This document shows positions 8,697 through 18,123 of a stretch of DNA of 64,000 bases, piece after piece. The stretch comes from Microbacterium gallinarum (GTDB lineage: Bacteria > Actinomycetota > Actinomycetes > Actinomycetales > Microbacteriaceae): the NCBI RefSeq assembly GCF_014837165.1, contig NZ_JACSPM010000003.1:248001-312000 (forward strand), read 5' to 3'. Within the stretch, counting starts at the first letter, position 1; the number at the start of each line of letters is the position of its first letter. The position numbers and the translations under genes are program-made. The notes beneath the pieces are model-generated. The model had not been told where the DNA came from, made no database searches, and saw only the letters and a program-made list of their open reading frames with translations.

Positions 8697-9974
8697 GTGA
8701 CCCGCGAGACCGACGCCCTGCGCGCGCCGTACCGCCCGGTCCGCCCTGTGGGCGCGGCCGATGACGGGCCATGGCCGGGCCTCCTGGTGGGGCTGCCGTC
8801 GGGCGAGCGCCGCGTGCTCGTCGACGCGAAGGTGCTCGGACGCGAGTGGAGGGGGTGGGATGCCGCGCCCCACGGTCACGTGCTGTCGCCCGTCGATGTC
8901 GTCAGGCGCAGCGACGGGCACGATGTCGCTCTGCCGGTGTGCAGCGAGCGCATCACCGATCTGCTGGCGCGCCGGGCGGCGAACGGACCGCCGCTCATGC
9001 CCGGAGAGTCCGTGACGCTCGCCGTGAGCGTCCTGCGCGGATTCGCCGAGCTGCGCGATCCGGCCGCCGTGACGGGGGAGTGGTGGCTCACCGATGCCGG
9101 GCGGCCGGTGTTCGTGACGGATGCCGCGCCCCGATCGTTGCGCGACGCGTCGCTCTCGCTGCTCTCCGGAACGGCAGGGAGGCCGCATGAGGCGTGGGAC
9201 GCTGCGAGCGCCGCCATCGCGGCGGAGCGTCCGTCGGCCATCGAGCTCGAGCGCGCGGAGGCACGGCTGTTCGACGTGGCCGAACCGCTCGCGATCACGA
9301 CGGCGCCCGCCGGCTCGGGCGGTGTTCGGGCACTCGCACGCCATGACCGGCATGACGAGGCGGCGGAGGAGTCCGTGGGACGGCCGCGACCGTGGGACGG
9401 TCTCCTTCGCCACGTCGACTCCGACCTCGCCGACCTCGTCTCGCGCGCCACGACGCGTGTGTGGCGGCGCGCGACGAGCACGCGCGCGTCGTCACGCCGG
9501 GCACCGCTGCTGGTGGCGGGCGCCGCCGCGGCCGCGGTGCTCGGCGTGGGCCTGTTCTGGCCCTCGGGCGGCGATGACGCGGCCACGGCGGAGGTGCCGG
9601 CGCCCGCCGCCACCGCGACGATCGCACCTGAGGCCGCGACGCCCACGGGGTCGGCTGATCCGGCCGATGCGGTCGGCGAGGTCGAGACCGATCTGAGCCG
9701 CGTGGCGGGCGAGCTGCTGCACCGGCGCCTGGCCTGTCGCGGCGAGATCGACTGCCTCGCCGACGTGATGGTCGATCCGGAGTCGTCGTGGGCGGCCGGG
9801 CCCGTCGACGCGCCGCGCGAGGAGCGGTCGATCGCGTTGCTCGACGACTTCGGCGGGGTCGCTGTGCTGCGTGTGGATGCAGTGGACGGCGCAGCGGCTC
9901 AGCTCGTCGTCATCGAGCGCAGAGACGACGAATGGCTGCTGCGCGACGTACACGACGCCGCGCAGCAGCCATAG
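8697..9974 (+). CDS. Single-pass membrane protein, kinase-like remnant N-terminus possible
   Basis: A 425-residue protein I cannot place in a family. The cytoplasmic N-terminal half (about 1-260) contains MPGESVTLAVSVLRGFAEL followed by GEWWLTDAGRPVFVTD. In order and spacing these recall the catalytic-loop region of actinobacterial protein kinases, but the HRD and DFG residues are absent, so at best it is a pseudokinase. An Arg-rich stretch precedes one membrane helix (LLVAGAAAAAVLGVGLFW, about 268-286). The outer domain has an Ala/Pro/Thr linker and a C-terminal fold with two cysteines (LACRGEIDCLADVM, about 342-355) that may form a disulfide. The start is GTG, with GGCGAGG just upstream. 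Convergent with sucB after 10 bp. Confidence 0.7.
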   Translation: MTRETDALRAPYRPVRPVGAADDGPWPGLLVGLPSGERRVLVDAKVLGREWRGWDAAPHGHVLSPVDVVRRSDGHDVALPVCSERITDLLARRAANGPPLMPGESVTLAVSVLRGFAELRDPAAVTGEWWLTDAGRPVFVTDAAPRSLRDASLSLLSGTAGRPHEAWDAASAAIAAERPSAIELERAEARLFDVAEPLAITTAPAGSGGVRALARHDRHDEAAEESVGRPRPWDGLLRHVDSDLADLVSRATTRVWRRATSTRASSRRAPLLVAGAAAAAVLGVGLFWPSGGDDAATAEVPAPAATATIAPEAATPTGSADPADAVGEVETDLSRVAGELLHRRLACRGEIDCLADVMVDPESSWAAGPVDAPREERSIALLDDFGGVAVLRVDAVDGAAAQLVVIERRDDEWLLRDVHDAAQQP

Positions 9975-9984
9975 TCGAGGGGGC

Positions 9985-11802
9985 TCAGATGCCGAGCTGG
10001 CTCTCGAACTCCGCAGCTTCGAGTCGGGCCTTCACGGCACCGAGGAAGCGAGCCGCGTCGGCACCGTCGATCACGCGGTGGTCGTACGACAGCGCGAGGT
10101 AGACGTACGAACGGACCGAGATCGCGTCCTTGCCGTCGACCGACACGACGCCCGGCCGCTTGACGACGATGCCGGTGCCCAGGATCGCGGTCTGCGGCAG
10201 GAAGACGACCGGGGTGTCGAACAGCGCGCCGCGCGAACCGGTGTTGGTCAGCGTGAACGTGCCGCCGGCGAGCTCGTCGGGCTTGAGCTTGTTGTCGCGC
10301 GTGCGGGCGGCCAGATCGGCGATCTCGTGCGCGATCTGCGCGAGGTTCTTCGACGCGGCGTCGCGCAGCACGGGTGTCAGCAGACCGCGCTCGGTGTCGA
10401 CCGCGATCGAGAGGTTCTCGCTCGGCGGGTACACGATGTCGGTGCCGTCGACCGTCGAGTTGATCACGGGGTACGCCTGCAGCGCCTCGGCGGCGGCGAG
10501 CGCGAAGAACGGCAGGAACGAGAGCTTGTCGCCGGTCTTGGACTGGAAGTCGCCCTTCACCTTGTCGCGGAAGCTCGCGAGCTTCGTGACGTCGACCTCG
10601 ACCACGGTCGTCAGCTGCGCCGTCGACTGCATGGAGGCGACCGCACGCTCGGCAAGAACCTTGCGCAGACGCGACATCGGCTGGGTCGTGCCGCGAAGCG
10701 GCGAGACCTCGAGCGGGGCCGGTGCGGGGGCGGCGGCCGCGGCTGCGGGCGCAGGAGCCGACGCCGCCTCGGCGGCCTTCAGCACGTCTTCCTTGCGGAT
10801 GCGGCCGCCGACGCCGGTGCCCTTGACGGTCGCGAGGTCGACGCCCTGCTGCTGCGCGAGACGGCGCACCAGCGGGGTCACGTAGGAGACGACGTCATCG
10901 TCCTCGGCGGCAGGTGCGGCGGGAGCCGGCGCGGCGGGGGCAGGCGCGGGAGCCGGCGCAGCCGCGGGAGCCGGAGCGGCCGCGGGAGCCGCTGCAGGAG
11001 CGGGAGCCTCTGCCGCGGGAGCCGGCGCGGCCGCGGGAGCCGGCGCGGCGGCCGGAGCCTCTGCGGCGGGAGCCTCGGCTGCAGGAGCGGGAGCCGCGGC
11101 CGCAGGAGCGGCGGCGCCGCCCTCACCGATGCGTGCGAGGGCCGATCCGACCTCGACCGTCTCGTCCTCCTGGACGAGGATCTCCTGAAGAGTGCCGGCG
11201 AAGGGCGAGGGGATCTCGGTGTCGACCTTGTCGGTCGAGATCTCGAGCAGCGGCTCATCGACCGCGACGTCGTCGCCGACCTGCTTGAGCCAGCGGGTCA
11301 CGGTGCCCTCGGTCACGCTCTCGCCGAGCTCGGGGAGCACGACCTCCTTGCCACCGGACGCGGCCGGGGCGGCAGCGGGAGCGGCTTCGGGTGCGGCCTC
11401 GGCAGCCGGCGCAGCGGCCTCGGCAGCCGGAGCAGCGGCGGGTGCGGTCTCGGCGGCGGGCGCGGCCTCGGCGGGCGCTGCTGCCGGGGCGGCCTCCTGG
11501 GCGGGGGCCTCGTCAGCGGCGGGCGCGGCGGCCTCGGGCTGCGGTGCGGCCTCCGAGGAACCCGAGCCGTCGCCGATCTTGGCGAGCACGGCGCCGACCT
11601 CGACGGTCTCGTCTTCCTGGACCAGGATCTCCTCGATCACACCGCTGACGGGCGACGGGATCTCCGTGTCGACCTTGTCCGTGGAGATTTCGAGCAGGCC
11701 CTCGTCCTCCTGGACGGTATCGCCGACCTGCTTGAGCCAGCGGGTGACCGTACCCTCGGTGACGCTCTCACCGAGAGCGGGGAGGACCACGGAAGTGCTC
11801 AT
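9985..11802 (-). CDS. sucB: 2-oxo-acid dehydrogenase E2 (dihydrolipoamide succinyltransferase type)
   Basis: E2 core enzyme that transfers acyl groups from lipoyl arms to CoA. It has 605 residues. Lipoyl domain 1 spans about 1-77 (Lys43 in [10 protein letters not shown]) and lipoyl domain 2 about 148-225 (same motif near 191). They are separated and followed by long Ala/Pro/Glu linkers. A subunit-binding domain ([17 protein letters not shown], about 305-345) and the catalytic domain come next, ending in DHRVIDG near 572 with the active-site His. In actinobacteria this two-lipoyl E2 serves the pyruvate and often the 2-oxoglutarate complex, so the symbol is the conventional one rather than proof of substrate. 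It lies 61 bp downstream of lpdA (E3) on the same strand, probably in one operon with it. Confidence 0.93.
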   Translation of the reverse strand: MSTSVVLPALGESVTEGTVTRWLKQVGDTVQEDEGLLEISTDKVDTEIPSPVSGVIEEILVQEDETVEVGAVLAKIGDGSGSSEAAPQPEAAAPAADEAPAQEAAPAAAPAEAAPAAETAPAAAPAAEAAAPAAEAAPEAAPAAAPAASGGKEVVLPELGESVTEGTVTRWLKQVGDDVAVDEPLLEISTDKVDTEIPSPFAGTLQEILVQEDETVEVGSALARIGEGGAAAPAAAAPAPAAEAPAAEAPAAAPAPAAAPAPAAEAPAPAAAPAAAPAPAAAPAPAPAPAAPAPAAPAAEDDDVVSYVTPLVRRLAQQQGVDLATVKGTGVGGRIRKEDVLKAAEAASAPAPAAAAAAPAPAPLEVSPLRGTTQPMSRLRKVLAERAVASMQSTAQLTTVVEVDVTKLASFRDKVKGDFQSKTGDKLSFLPFFALAAAEALQAYPVINSTVDGTDIVYPPSENLSIAVDTERGLLTPVLRDAASKNLAQIAHEIADLAARTRDNKLKPDELAGGTFTLTNTGSRGALFDTPVVFLPQTAILGTGIVVKRPGVVSVDGKDAISVRSYVYLALSYDHRVIDGADAARFLGAVKARLEAAEFESQLGI

Positions 11803-11863
11803 GACGATGTCTCCTTCGGAATGGATATCGGATCTAGCTTAGTGATGCCGCGAGGCCTCAGCG

Positions 11864-13237
11864 TCAGAGCGCGTGGAGCGGTTTTCCGGCGAGTGCGAGG
11901 AACGCCTCGCCCAGAGCCTCGCTCTGGGTGGGGTGCGCGTGGACGAACGGAGCGATGTCCTCGGGATGCGCTTCCCAGCCGACGGCGAGCTGGCCTTCGG
12001 TGATGAGCTCGCCGACCCGGTCGCCGACCAGGTGAACGCCGATCACGGGGCCGTCCTTCATGCGGACGACCTTGACGATGCCGCCCGTGCCGAGGATCTC
12101 GCTCTTGCCGTTGCCGGCGAGGTTGTACTCGTACGCGACGACCGCGTCGGCCCCATGGGCCTCGGATGCCTGCACCTCGGTGAGGCCGACGGACGCGACC
12201 TCGGGGTGGCTGTAGGTGACCTTGGGGATCTGGGTGTCGGGGATGACGACGGGGGAGAGGCCGGCGATCTCCTCCGCGACGAAGATGCCCTGCTGGAACC
12301 CGCGGTGGGCGAGCTGGAGCCCGGGAACGATGTCCCCGACCGCCCACACGTGCGGCACGCTCGTGCGCAGCCGCTCATCGGTCGTCACGAAGCCCCGGTC
12401 GATCGTGACGCCGGCCTCTTCGTAGCCGAGCCCGGCGGTCGCGGGCCCCCGTCCCACGGCGACGAGGAGGTAGTCCGCCTCGAACGTCTTGCCATCCTCG
12501 AGCGTGACGGTCACGCCGTCGGGCGTCTGCGTCACACCCTGGAACCGCACACCGAGCGACGAGGCGATGCCCCGGCGCCGAAACGCGCGCTCGAGAGCCT
12601 TGCTGAGGGCGACGTCTTCGTTGGGCACGAGGTGGTCGAGCGCCTCGATGATCGTGACGTCGACGCCGAACGAGCGCCACACGCTCGCGAACTCGACGCC
12701 GATGACGCCGCCGCCGAGGATCACCACGCGCGACGGGATCTCGTCGAGCTCGAGCGCGTGCTCGCTGGTGAGGACGCGACCGCCGATCTCGAGCCCCGGG
12801 AGGCTGCGGCTGTACGACCCCGTCGCCAGGATCACGTCGGTGCCGCGGTACACGTCGTCGCCGACGCGGACGGCGGGTCCTGCTTCCAGGCGGCCCTCGC
12901 CCTGGACGACGGTGATGCCGCGCGCCTTGACGAGCCCTTCGAGTCCCTTGAACTTCTTCGCGACGATGCCCTCGCGGTAGGCGCGGACGCCGGCCGGGTC
13001 GATTCCCTCGAACGTGGCGCGGATGCCGATGGTCGCGGCATCCCGAGCAGTGTCCGCCACCTCGGCTGCGTGGAGCAGCGCCTTCGTCGGGATGCAGCCC
13101 CGGTGCAGGCAGGTGCCGCCCACCTTGTCCTTCTCGACGAGGGCGACGGACTTGCCGAGCTCTGCGGCGCGCAGCGCGGCCGCGTAGCCTCCGCTGCCTC
13201 CGCCGAGGACGACGAGGTCGAAGGTGTGGTCGGTCAT
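11864..13237 (-). CDS. lpdA: Dihydrolipoyl dehydrogenase (E3)
   Basis: FAD-dependent E3 that reoxidises the dihydrolipoyl arms of E2 with NAD+. The 457-residue protein has the FAD-binding GGGSGGYAAA loop (about 12-21), the redox disulfide GGTCLHRGCIP (Cys43/Cys48), the NAD-binding LGGGVIGVEFAS segment (about 175-186) and the C-terminal HAHPTQSE block containing the catalytic His-Glu pair. Its ATG shares one base with the TGA of pepA (TGATG), so the two are translationally coupled. The pepA-lpdA-sucB order is conserved in many actinobacteria and puts E3 and E2 under common expression. Confidence 0.97.
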   Translation of the reverse strand: MTDHTFDLVVLGGGSGGYAAALRAAELGKSVALVEKDKVGGTCLHRGCIPTKALLHAAEVADTARDAATIGIRATFEGIDPAGVRAYREGIVAKKFKGLEGLVKARGITVVQGEGRLEAGPAVRVGDDVYRGTDVILATGSYSRSLPGLEIGGRVLTSEHALELDEIPSRVVILGGGVIGVEFASVWRSFGVDVTIIEALDHLVPNEDVALSKALERAFRRRGIASSLGVRFQGVTQTPDGVTVTLEDGKTFEADYLLVAVGRGPATAGLGYEEAGVTIDRGFVTTDERLRTSVPHVWAVGDIVPGLQLAHRGFQQGIFVAEEIAGLSPVVIPDTQIPKVTYSHPEVASVGLTEVQASEAHGADAVVAYEYNLAGNGKSEILGTGGIVKVVRMKDGPVIGVHLVGDRVGELITEGQLAVGWEAHPEDIAPFVHAHPTQSEALGEAFLALAGKPLHAL

Positions 13238-14712
13238 CAGGACTCCTCTGTCGTGACGAAGCGGATCAGGCTGCGGACGGTCGCTGCGGTCGGCCCCTTG
13301 TCGGTGTAGCCGTAGCCCCCGCCCTTGTTCATGCCGACACCGGCGATGTCGAGGTGCACCCACGGGATGCGCGGAGCGTCCGCCTCATCGCCGGTGCGAC
13401 CGACGAAGTGGCGCAGGAACAGGCCGGCGAACAGCGAGCCACCGGCGGGGTCGCCGATCTTCGCGTTCTGCAGATCGGCGATGGGGGAGTCGAGATCGTC
13501 CACCATGTGCGCGGGCAGCGGAAGCTGCCACGCCGGCTCGGCCTCGGCGGCTGCGGCCGCGAGGTAGGCGGCGACCGCCTCGTCATCGCCCATGACCCCG
13601 ACGTGGCGGGTGCCCAGGGCGATGGTGATGGCGCCGGTGAGCGTGGCGACGTCGACGATGACATCGGGATGCTCGCGACTCGCTGCGACCAGCCCGTCGG
13701 CGAGCACCAGGCGACCTTCGGCGTCGGTGTTGAGCACCTCGACGGTCGTGCCGTCGAGCATGCGCAGCACGTCGCCGGGGCGCGTGGCGCGGCCGGACGG
13801 CATGTTGTCGGCGACGCAGAGCCAGGCGGTGACCTTGACGGGTGCGCCGACGGTGGCGACGGCACGGAGCACGGCGAGCGCGGTGGCCGCGCCGCACATG
13901 TCGTACTTCATGCCGACCATGGAGGCGGCCGGCTTCAGCGACAGGCCGCCGGTGTCGAACGTGATGCCCTTGCCCACGAGCGCGACGTGGCGCGTCGCGC
14001 CCTCGGGGGCGTACTCCAGGCGGATGAGGCGCGGCGGCCGGTCGGAGCCCTGACCGACGCCGAGGATGCCGCCGTAGCCGCCCTCGCGCAGCGCGTCCTC
14101 ATCCAGCACCTCGACCGTGACGCCGAGGCCGTCGACGGCCCGGGTCGCGCGCTCGGCGAAATCGGCGGGTCCGAGCCACTCGGCCGGGGTCGTCACCAGA
14201 TCCTTCACGAGCGCGACCGCGTCGGCGGTCGCCGTGATCGCGGCGAGCCTCTCGTCGTCGGCGGTCGCGGTGCCGTGGACGACGACCTTCGCGGCGCGGG
14301 GCTTGGGCGCCTCGGACTTGTAGCCGTCGAAGCGGTAGCCGCCGAGCGCGGCGCCTTCCGCCGCAGCGGTCCACAGCGCGCCGTCGGCGAACGGCGCGGC
14401 GACGGCGACTGTGGCGAAGCCGGTCAGCGTGCGGATCGCGGAGCCGACCGCGTCGCGCAGGGCCGCGGCATCCGGAGCCGCACCGGTTCCCACGACGGCC
14501 AGCGGCCTTTCCGTGGACTGCGGTGCGTAGACGCGTTGGAAGGAGTTGGGCGAGCCGGTGAAGCCGGTGGCGAGGAGTGCCTCCCGCAGGCCGGGCCAGT
14601 CGCCCAGGTCGGGGGCGCCTTCGCCATCGATCGGGGGAAGGGCGAGGAGAAGGACGTCGGCGTCGGACTCTCGGACGGGGGATTCGCTGTACGCGAGGTC
14701 GGGAAACGACAT
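13237..14712 (-). CDS. pepA: Leucyl aminopeptidase, M17 family
   Basis: Cytosolic hexameric metallo-aminopeptidase removing N-terminal residues from peptides. The C-terminal catalytic domain shows VGKGITFDTGGLSLKP (metal ligands), the M17 signature NTDAEGRL near residue 327, and MKYDMCGA; the N-terminal macro-like domain covers about 1-160. The 491-residue length is normal. Two in-frame ATGs, at 14721 and 14712, are both possible. I chose MSFPDL at 14712 because it matches the usual start, although GGAG is only 3 nt away. The stop overlaps the lpdA start by one base, so pepA is the first gene of the pepA-lpdA-sucB unit. Divergent from the PAC2 gene. Confidence 0.95.
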   Translation of the reverse strand: MSFPDLAYSESPVRESDADVLLLALPPIDGEGAPDLGDWPGLREALLATGFTGSPNSFQRVYAPQSTERPLAVVGTGAAPDAAALRDAVGSAIRTLTGFATVAVAAPFADGALWTAAAEGAALGGYRFDGYKSEAPKPRAAKVVVHGTATADDERLAAITATADAVALVKDLVTTPAEWLGPADFAERATRAVDGLGVTVEVLDEDALREGGYGGILGVGQGSDRPPRLIRLEYAPEGATRHVALVGKGITFDTGGLSLKPAASMVGMKYDMCGAATALAVLRAVATVGAPVKVTAWLCVADNMPSGRATRPGDVLRMLDGTTVEVLNTDAEGRLVLADGLVAASREHPDVIVDVATLTGAITIALGTRHVGVMGDDEAVAAYLAAAAAEAEPAWQLPLPAHMVDDLDSPIADLQNAKIGDPAGGSLFAGLFLRHFVGRTGDEADAPRIPWVHLDIAGVGMNKGGGYGYTDKGPTAATVRSLIRFVTTEES

Positions 14713-14783
14713 GGTCTCCATCCAACCACGGCTGTTCGCTCTGAGCGGGACGGCCCTCGACCCCGGTCGTCGGCGTCGGCTCG

Positions 14784-14789
14784 TAGCAT
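14784..14789 (+). promoter_or_regulatory. -10 box for leaderless PAC2 gene
   Basis: TAGCAT stands 6 nt before the ATG at 14796. The intervening GGAGGC is too close to the start codon to act as a ribosome site, which favours leaderless initiation. Confidence 0.45.
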
Positions 14790-14795
14790 GGAGGC

Positions 14796-15719
14796 ATGCC
14801 CCTCACCGGTCCGCTGTTCGAGCGCTCCGCCTCCGCGCCTCCCGTGCCCCGAGGCCTCCCGCTCGTGGTGGCGCTGACCGGCTTCACCGACGCGGGCAGC
14901 GCGGTCAGCCGTGTCGTCGACTACTTCCGCGACGACATCGTGCCCACCCCCCTCGCGGTCTTCTCCAACGACGTGCTGCTCGACTATCGCGCCCGCCGAC
15001 CGGTGATCGCGTTCGACCAGGACCACCTCACCGACTACCGGCCGCCGCGGCTGGAGCTGTCGTTCGCTCACGATGCGCTCGGCCAGCCCTTCCTCCTGCT
15101 CGCCGGCTACGAGCCCGATTTCGCCTGGGATGCCTTCGCCGCCACCGTCCTCGACTTCGTCGACGACTACGAGGTGTCCACGGTCACGTGGGTGCACGCG
15201 ATCCCGATGCCGGTGCCGCACACGCGCCCGATCGGCACGACCGTGAGCGGAACGCGCGGCGAGCTCACCGAGGCGCACTCGGTGTGGAAGCCGCACACTC
15301 AGGTTCCCGCCACGGCCGGGCACCTGCTCGAGTATCGCCTCGCCGAGGCGGGAGTGCGCGTCGCCGGGTTCGTGCTCCTCATTCCCCACTACCTCGGCGA
15401 CACCGATTACCCGGCCGCCGCTCTCGCCGCGCTCGACAGCCTCACGGTGGCCACCGGGCTCGTGTTCACCGGCGAAGAGCTGCGCGAGGAGAACCGCGAC
15501 TACCTGTCCAAGGTCGAAGACCAGGTCTCCGGCAGCGATGAGCTCTCCCGCATGGTGAAGGGCCTGGAAGAGCGCTACGACGCCTATATGGCGGGGTCCA
15601 CGCTCGCGGCGCCGATGATCCACACCGGAGACCTGCCCAGCGCCGACGAGCTCGCCGCCGAGCTCGAGCGGTTCCTTGCGAGCCGTCCGACCGGCGACGA
15701 GGACACGCGCGGCCTCTGA
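14796..15719 (+). CDS. PAC2 family protein
   Basis: A 307-residue soluble protein of the PAC2 family (named after a eukaryotic proteasome assembly chaperone). The bacterial members have no settled function. Visible family features are VALTGFTDAGSAVSRVVDYF (about residues 26-45), FDQDHLTDYRPPRLEL, FLLLAGYEPDFAWDAF (about 102-117), the VTWVHAIPMPVPHTRP strand (about 133-148) and LIPHYLGDTDYPAAALAAL. No proteasome genes lie nearby. The charged C-terminus (LAAELERFLASRP) is probably a helix. It is often found upstream of the primary sigma factor gene in Microbacteriaceae, as here, but is separated from rpoD by a 220-bp region and is unlikely to be in the same operon. Confidence 0.85.
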   Translation: MPLTGPLFERSASAPPVPRGLPLVVALTGFTDAGSAVSRVVDYFRDDIVPTPLAVFSNDVLLDYRARRPVIAFDQDHLTDYRPPRLELSFAHDALGQPFLLLAGYEPDFAWDAFAATVLDFVDDYEVSTVTWVHAIPMPVPHTRPIGTTVSGTRGELTEAHSVWKPHTQVPATAGHLLEYRLAEAGVRVAGFVLLIPHYLGDTDYPAAALAALDSLTVATGLVFTGEELREENRDYLSKVEDQVSGSDELSRMVKGLEERYDAYMAGSTLAAPMIHTGDLPSADELAAELERFLASRPTGDEDTRGL

Positions 15720-15939
15720 TCGGAATTCGCGGGCGCCCGCGGGTGTTGTACAGGAGAGCGATCCGATGCATTGCCGCTGATGCTGGCGGCTGATCCCAAG
15801 TATGCGATACTGGATGCTCTGACCCGTTGTCAACTGGTTCCCCGAGGTGCACTCGGCGGCGCCGGGACTTGACAAGGGTCTTACTAGTGTCCGAAATCTA
15901 CCGGGGGCGTCGGCACACATCTCCGGTGAAAGGCGAAAC
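15720..15939. other. Intergenic region upstream of rpoD
   Basis: 220 bp without a gene. It begins with a 14-bp perfect palindrome (CGCGGGCGCCCGCG, 15728-15741) just after the PAC2 stop, possibly a stem for termination. It is locally less G+C-rich than its surroundings. TATGCGATACT at 15801-15811 holds TANNNT-like hexamers without a partner -35. A consensus TTGACA at 15869-15874 lacks a matching -10 at 16-18 nt. A GAAAGG ribosome site precedes the rpoD GTG by 6 nt. The real sigma-factor promoter could not be fixed by eye. Confidence 0.5.
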
Positions 15940-17358
15940 GTGACCTCAGGCACGAACACCAAGGCCCGCTCGGCCGCGAAGGACACCGAGACGGACGAGA
16001 CCACGGCGGCCGAGACTGCGACGAAGGCGCCCGCGAGGGCCGCGTCGAAGCCCGCCGCCAAGAAGACGGCGACCAAGACCGCGCCCAAGAGTGCGAAGGC
16101 CGCGCCCAAGAGCGCCAAGGCCGCGCCCAAGAAGGCTGCGAAGAAGGGCGCCGCGTCCGACGAGGACCTCGAGGACGACGTCGAGGAACTCGACGACGTC
16201 GAGCTCAACGCTGACGACGACCTCGAAGAGGCGGGCGACGACGACGCCGAGACGCCTGCTCGCCCGGCTGCCCGCCGCGGCGCGAAGGCCGCCGTGGCCG
16301 AAGAGGCTCCCGCGGCCGAAGACGAGGAGGAGGAAGAGGAGAGCACCAAGCCGGCGTTCACCGAGCCTCTCCCGACCGGCGCGATCGTCATCACCTCGAG
16401 CGACGAGGACGATGTCCCCGTCTACTCGACGCAGATCACCGGCGCGACGGCCGACCCGGTCAAGGACTACCTCAAGCAGATCGGCAAGGTGCCGCTCCTC
16501 AACGCGGCCGAAGAGGTCGAGCTGGCGATGCGCATCGAGGCGGGTCTGTTCGCCGAGGAGAAGCTGTCGCACATGTCGGCGGCCGAGAAGTCCTCGCAGC
16601 TGGGTCTCGACCTGCAGTGGGTCGCCCGCGACGGTCAGCGCGCGAAGTCGCACCTGCTCGGTGCGAACCTCCGTCTCGTCGTCTCGCTGGCAAAGCGCTA
16701 CACCGGCCGCGGCATGCAGTTCCTGGATCTGATCCAGGAGGGCAACCTCGGTCTCATCCGCGCGGTCGAGAAGTTCGACTACACCAAGGGCTTCAAGTTC
16801 TCGACCTACGCGACGTGGTGGATCCGCCAGGCGATCACCCGTGCCATGGCCGACCAGGCTCGCACGATCCGCATCCCGGTCCACATGGTCGAGGTCATCA
16901 ACAAGCTCGCGCGCGTCCAGCGGCAGATGCTGCAGGACCTCGGTCGCGAGCCCACGCCGGAAGAGCTCAGCCGTGAACTCGACATGACCCCCGAGAAGGT
17001 CATCGAGGTGCAGAAGTACGGGCGGGAGCCCATCTCGCTGCACACCCCGCTCGGCGAGGACGGCGACAGTGAGTTCGGCGACCTGATCGAAGACACCGAG
17101 GCCGTCGTCCCGGCTGACGCCGTCGGCTTCACGATGCTGCAGCGTCAGCTCGAGTCGCTCCTCGACTCGCTCTCCGAGCGCGAGGCGGGCGTCATCCGCA
17201 TGCGCTTCGGACTCGGCGACGGTCAGCCCAAGACGCTCGACCAGATCGGCGACACGTTCGGCGTGACGCGCGAGCGCATCCGCCAGATCGAGTCCAAGAC
17301 GATGGCGAAGCTCCGTCACCCGAGCCGTTCGCAGTCGCTGCGGGACTACCTCGAGTGA
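15940..17358 (+). CDS. rpoD: RNA polymerase primary sigma factor (SigA/RpoD)
   Basis: Housekeeping sigma-70 factor of 472 residues. The first ~170 residues are a Lys/Ala/Pro- then Asp/Glu-rich extension typical of actinobacterial principal sigmas. Region 1.2 starts at [16 protein letters not shown]. Region 2 contains [20 protein letters not shown] and [20 protein letters not shown], which recognise and melt the -10. Region 3 includes [16 protein letters not shown]. Region 4 (C-terminal) has [19 protein letters not shown], the -35-binding helix-turn-helix. The GTG at 15940 has a GAAAGG ribosome site 6 nt upstream; the frame stays open another 31 codons but those residues do not resemble the family. 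Its stop overlaps the next gene by GTGA, so that gene may be expressed with it. Confidence 0.96.
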   Translation: MTSGTNTKARSAAKDTETDETTAAETATKAPARAASKPAAKKTATKTAPKSAKAAPKSAKAAPKKAAKKGAASDEDLEDDVEELDDVELNADDDLEEAGDDDAETPARPAARRGAKAAVAEEAPAAEDEEEEEESTKPAFTEPLPTGAIVITSSDEDDVPVYSTQITGATADPVKDYLKQIGKVPLLNAAEEVELAMRIEAGLFAEEKLSHMSAAEKSSQLGLDLQWVARDGQRAKSHLLGANLRLVVSLAKRYTGRGMQFLDLIQEGNLGLIRAVEKFDYTKGFKFSTYATWWIRQAITRAMADQARTIRIPVHMVEVINKLARVQRQMLQDLGREPTPEELSRELDMTPEKVIEVQKYGREPISLHTPLGEDGDSEFGDLIEDTEAVVPADAVGFTMLQRQLESLLDSLSEREAGVIRMRFGLGDGQPKTLDQIGDTFGVTRERIRQIESKTMAKLRHPSRSQSLRDYLE

Positions 17359-18050
17359 GCGAGGCGAACGACGGCAAGGCGCTCACCGTCTCCGTCGAGG
17401 GTTCGTCGTACGCCCGCATCCCGATCCGCACGCGGGTCGTGATGCCGGGCGACGACCTCGACGACTTCGTGAGCGAGTACGCCTCAGGTGTCGTCCGTGA
17501 CGGCGACCTGCTCTTCGTGACGGAGAAGATCGTCGCGATCACCCAGGGTCGGTCGTACCTCGTCGACGAGATCCGGCCGCGCAAGCTCGCCTACTTCCTC
17601 TCGAAGTACGTGACCCGCACCCCGTACGGCATCGGCCTCGGCATGCCCGAGACCATGGAGATGGCGTTGCGCGAGTGCGGCACGATCCGCATCCTGTTCG
17701 CGGCCGCGGTGTCGGCCGTGACCAAGCTGTTCGGCCGCAAGGGCGACTTCTACCGCATCGCGGGCGACAAGGCGCGAGCGATCGACGGTCCGACGAGCGG
17801 CACGATCCCTCCCTACAACAAGGCTGTCGTGCTCGGACCCGAGCGTCCGCGCGAAGTGGCCGCCCACCTCAAGGCCCTCCTCGGCGGCGTCCCCGAGGTC
17901 GCGGTGGTCGACATCAACGACCTCGGCGGCAACATCCTCGGGTCGACGGTCGACAAGGCGTACGAGAAGCGCCTCGTCGCGATCCTGCAGGACAACCCGC
18001 TCGGTCAAGGACACCAGTCCACGCCGCTCGGGATCATCCGCGCGGTCTGA
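17355..18050 (+). CDS. CofE-like (F420-0:L-glutamate ligase family) protein
   Basis: A 231-residue protein resembling the CofE/FbiB-N fold that forms amide bonds between glutamate and F420-0. Relevant blocks are [17 protein letters not shown] (N-terminus), [20 protein letters not shown] (about residues 48-67), the middle [20 protein letters not shown] stretch and [14 protein letters not shown] (about 184-197). No other F420 genes (cofC, fbiA/cofD, fbiC) are in the window, so the real substrate may differ; members of this family also occur in gene clusters with amino-acid ligases. It starts with GTG inside the rpoD stop (GTGA overlap) and ends at a strong hairpin. Across that hairpin lie an ATP-grasp ligase and two racemase-like genes, a grouping discussed in the findings. 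Confidence 0.75.
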   Translation: MSEANDGKALTVSVEGSSYARIPIRTRVVMPGDDLDDFVSEYASGVVRDGDLLFVTEKIVAITQGRSYLVDEIRPRKLAYFLSKYVTRTPYGIGLGMPETMEMALRECGTIRILFAAAVSAVTKLFGRKGDFYRIAGDKARAIDGPTSGTIPPYNKAVVLGPERPREVAAHLKALLGGVPEVAVVDINDLGGNILGSTVDKAYEKRLVAILQDNPLGQGHQSTPLGIIRAV

Positions 18051-18068
18051 CCGCCCGATCCCACGTAC

Positions 18069-18103
18069 GAAGGCGCGGCACCCCCCCGGGGTGCCGCGCC
18101 TTC
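18069..18103. terminator. Bidirectional terminator between convergent ligase genes
   Basis: A perfect 16-bp stem (GAAGGCGCGGCACCCC) with a 3-nt CCC loop lies 18 bp after the CofE-like gene and 20 bp beyond the stop of the opposing ATP-grasp gene. It can terminate both. Confidence 0.8.
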
Positions 18104-18123
18104 GGCGTTCCGGTCCGGTCGGC

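Noticed and set aside
9871..12003. 710-codon plus-strand frame opposite sucB with Gly/Arg/Ser repeats
   Set aside because: It mirrors the Ala/Pro-rich linkers and lipoyl domains of SucB on the other strand; no independent coding signal.
15869..15874. TTGACA upstream of rpoD as a -35 box
   Set aside because: No TANNNT-like hexamer occurs at 16-18 nt downstream; the best candidate matches only three positions.
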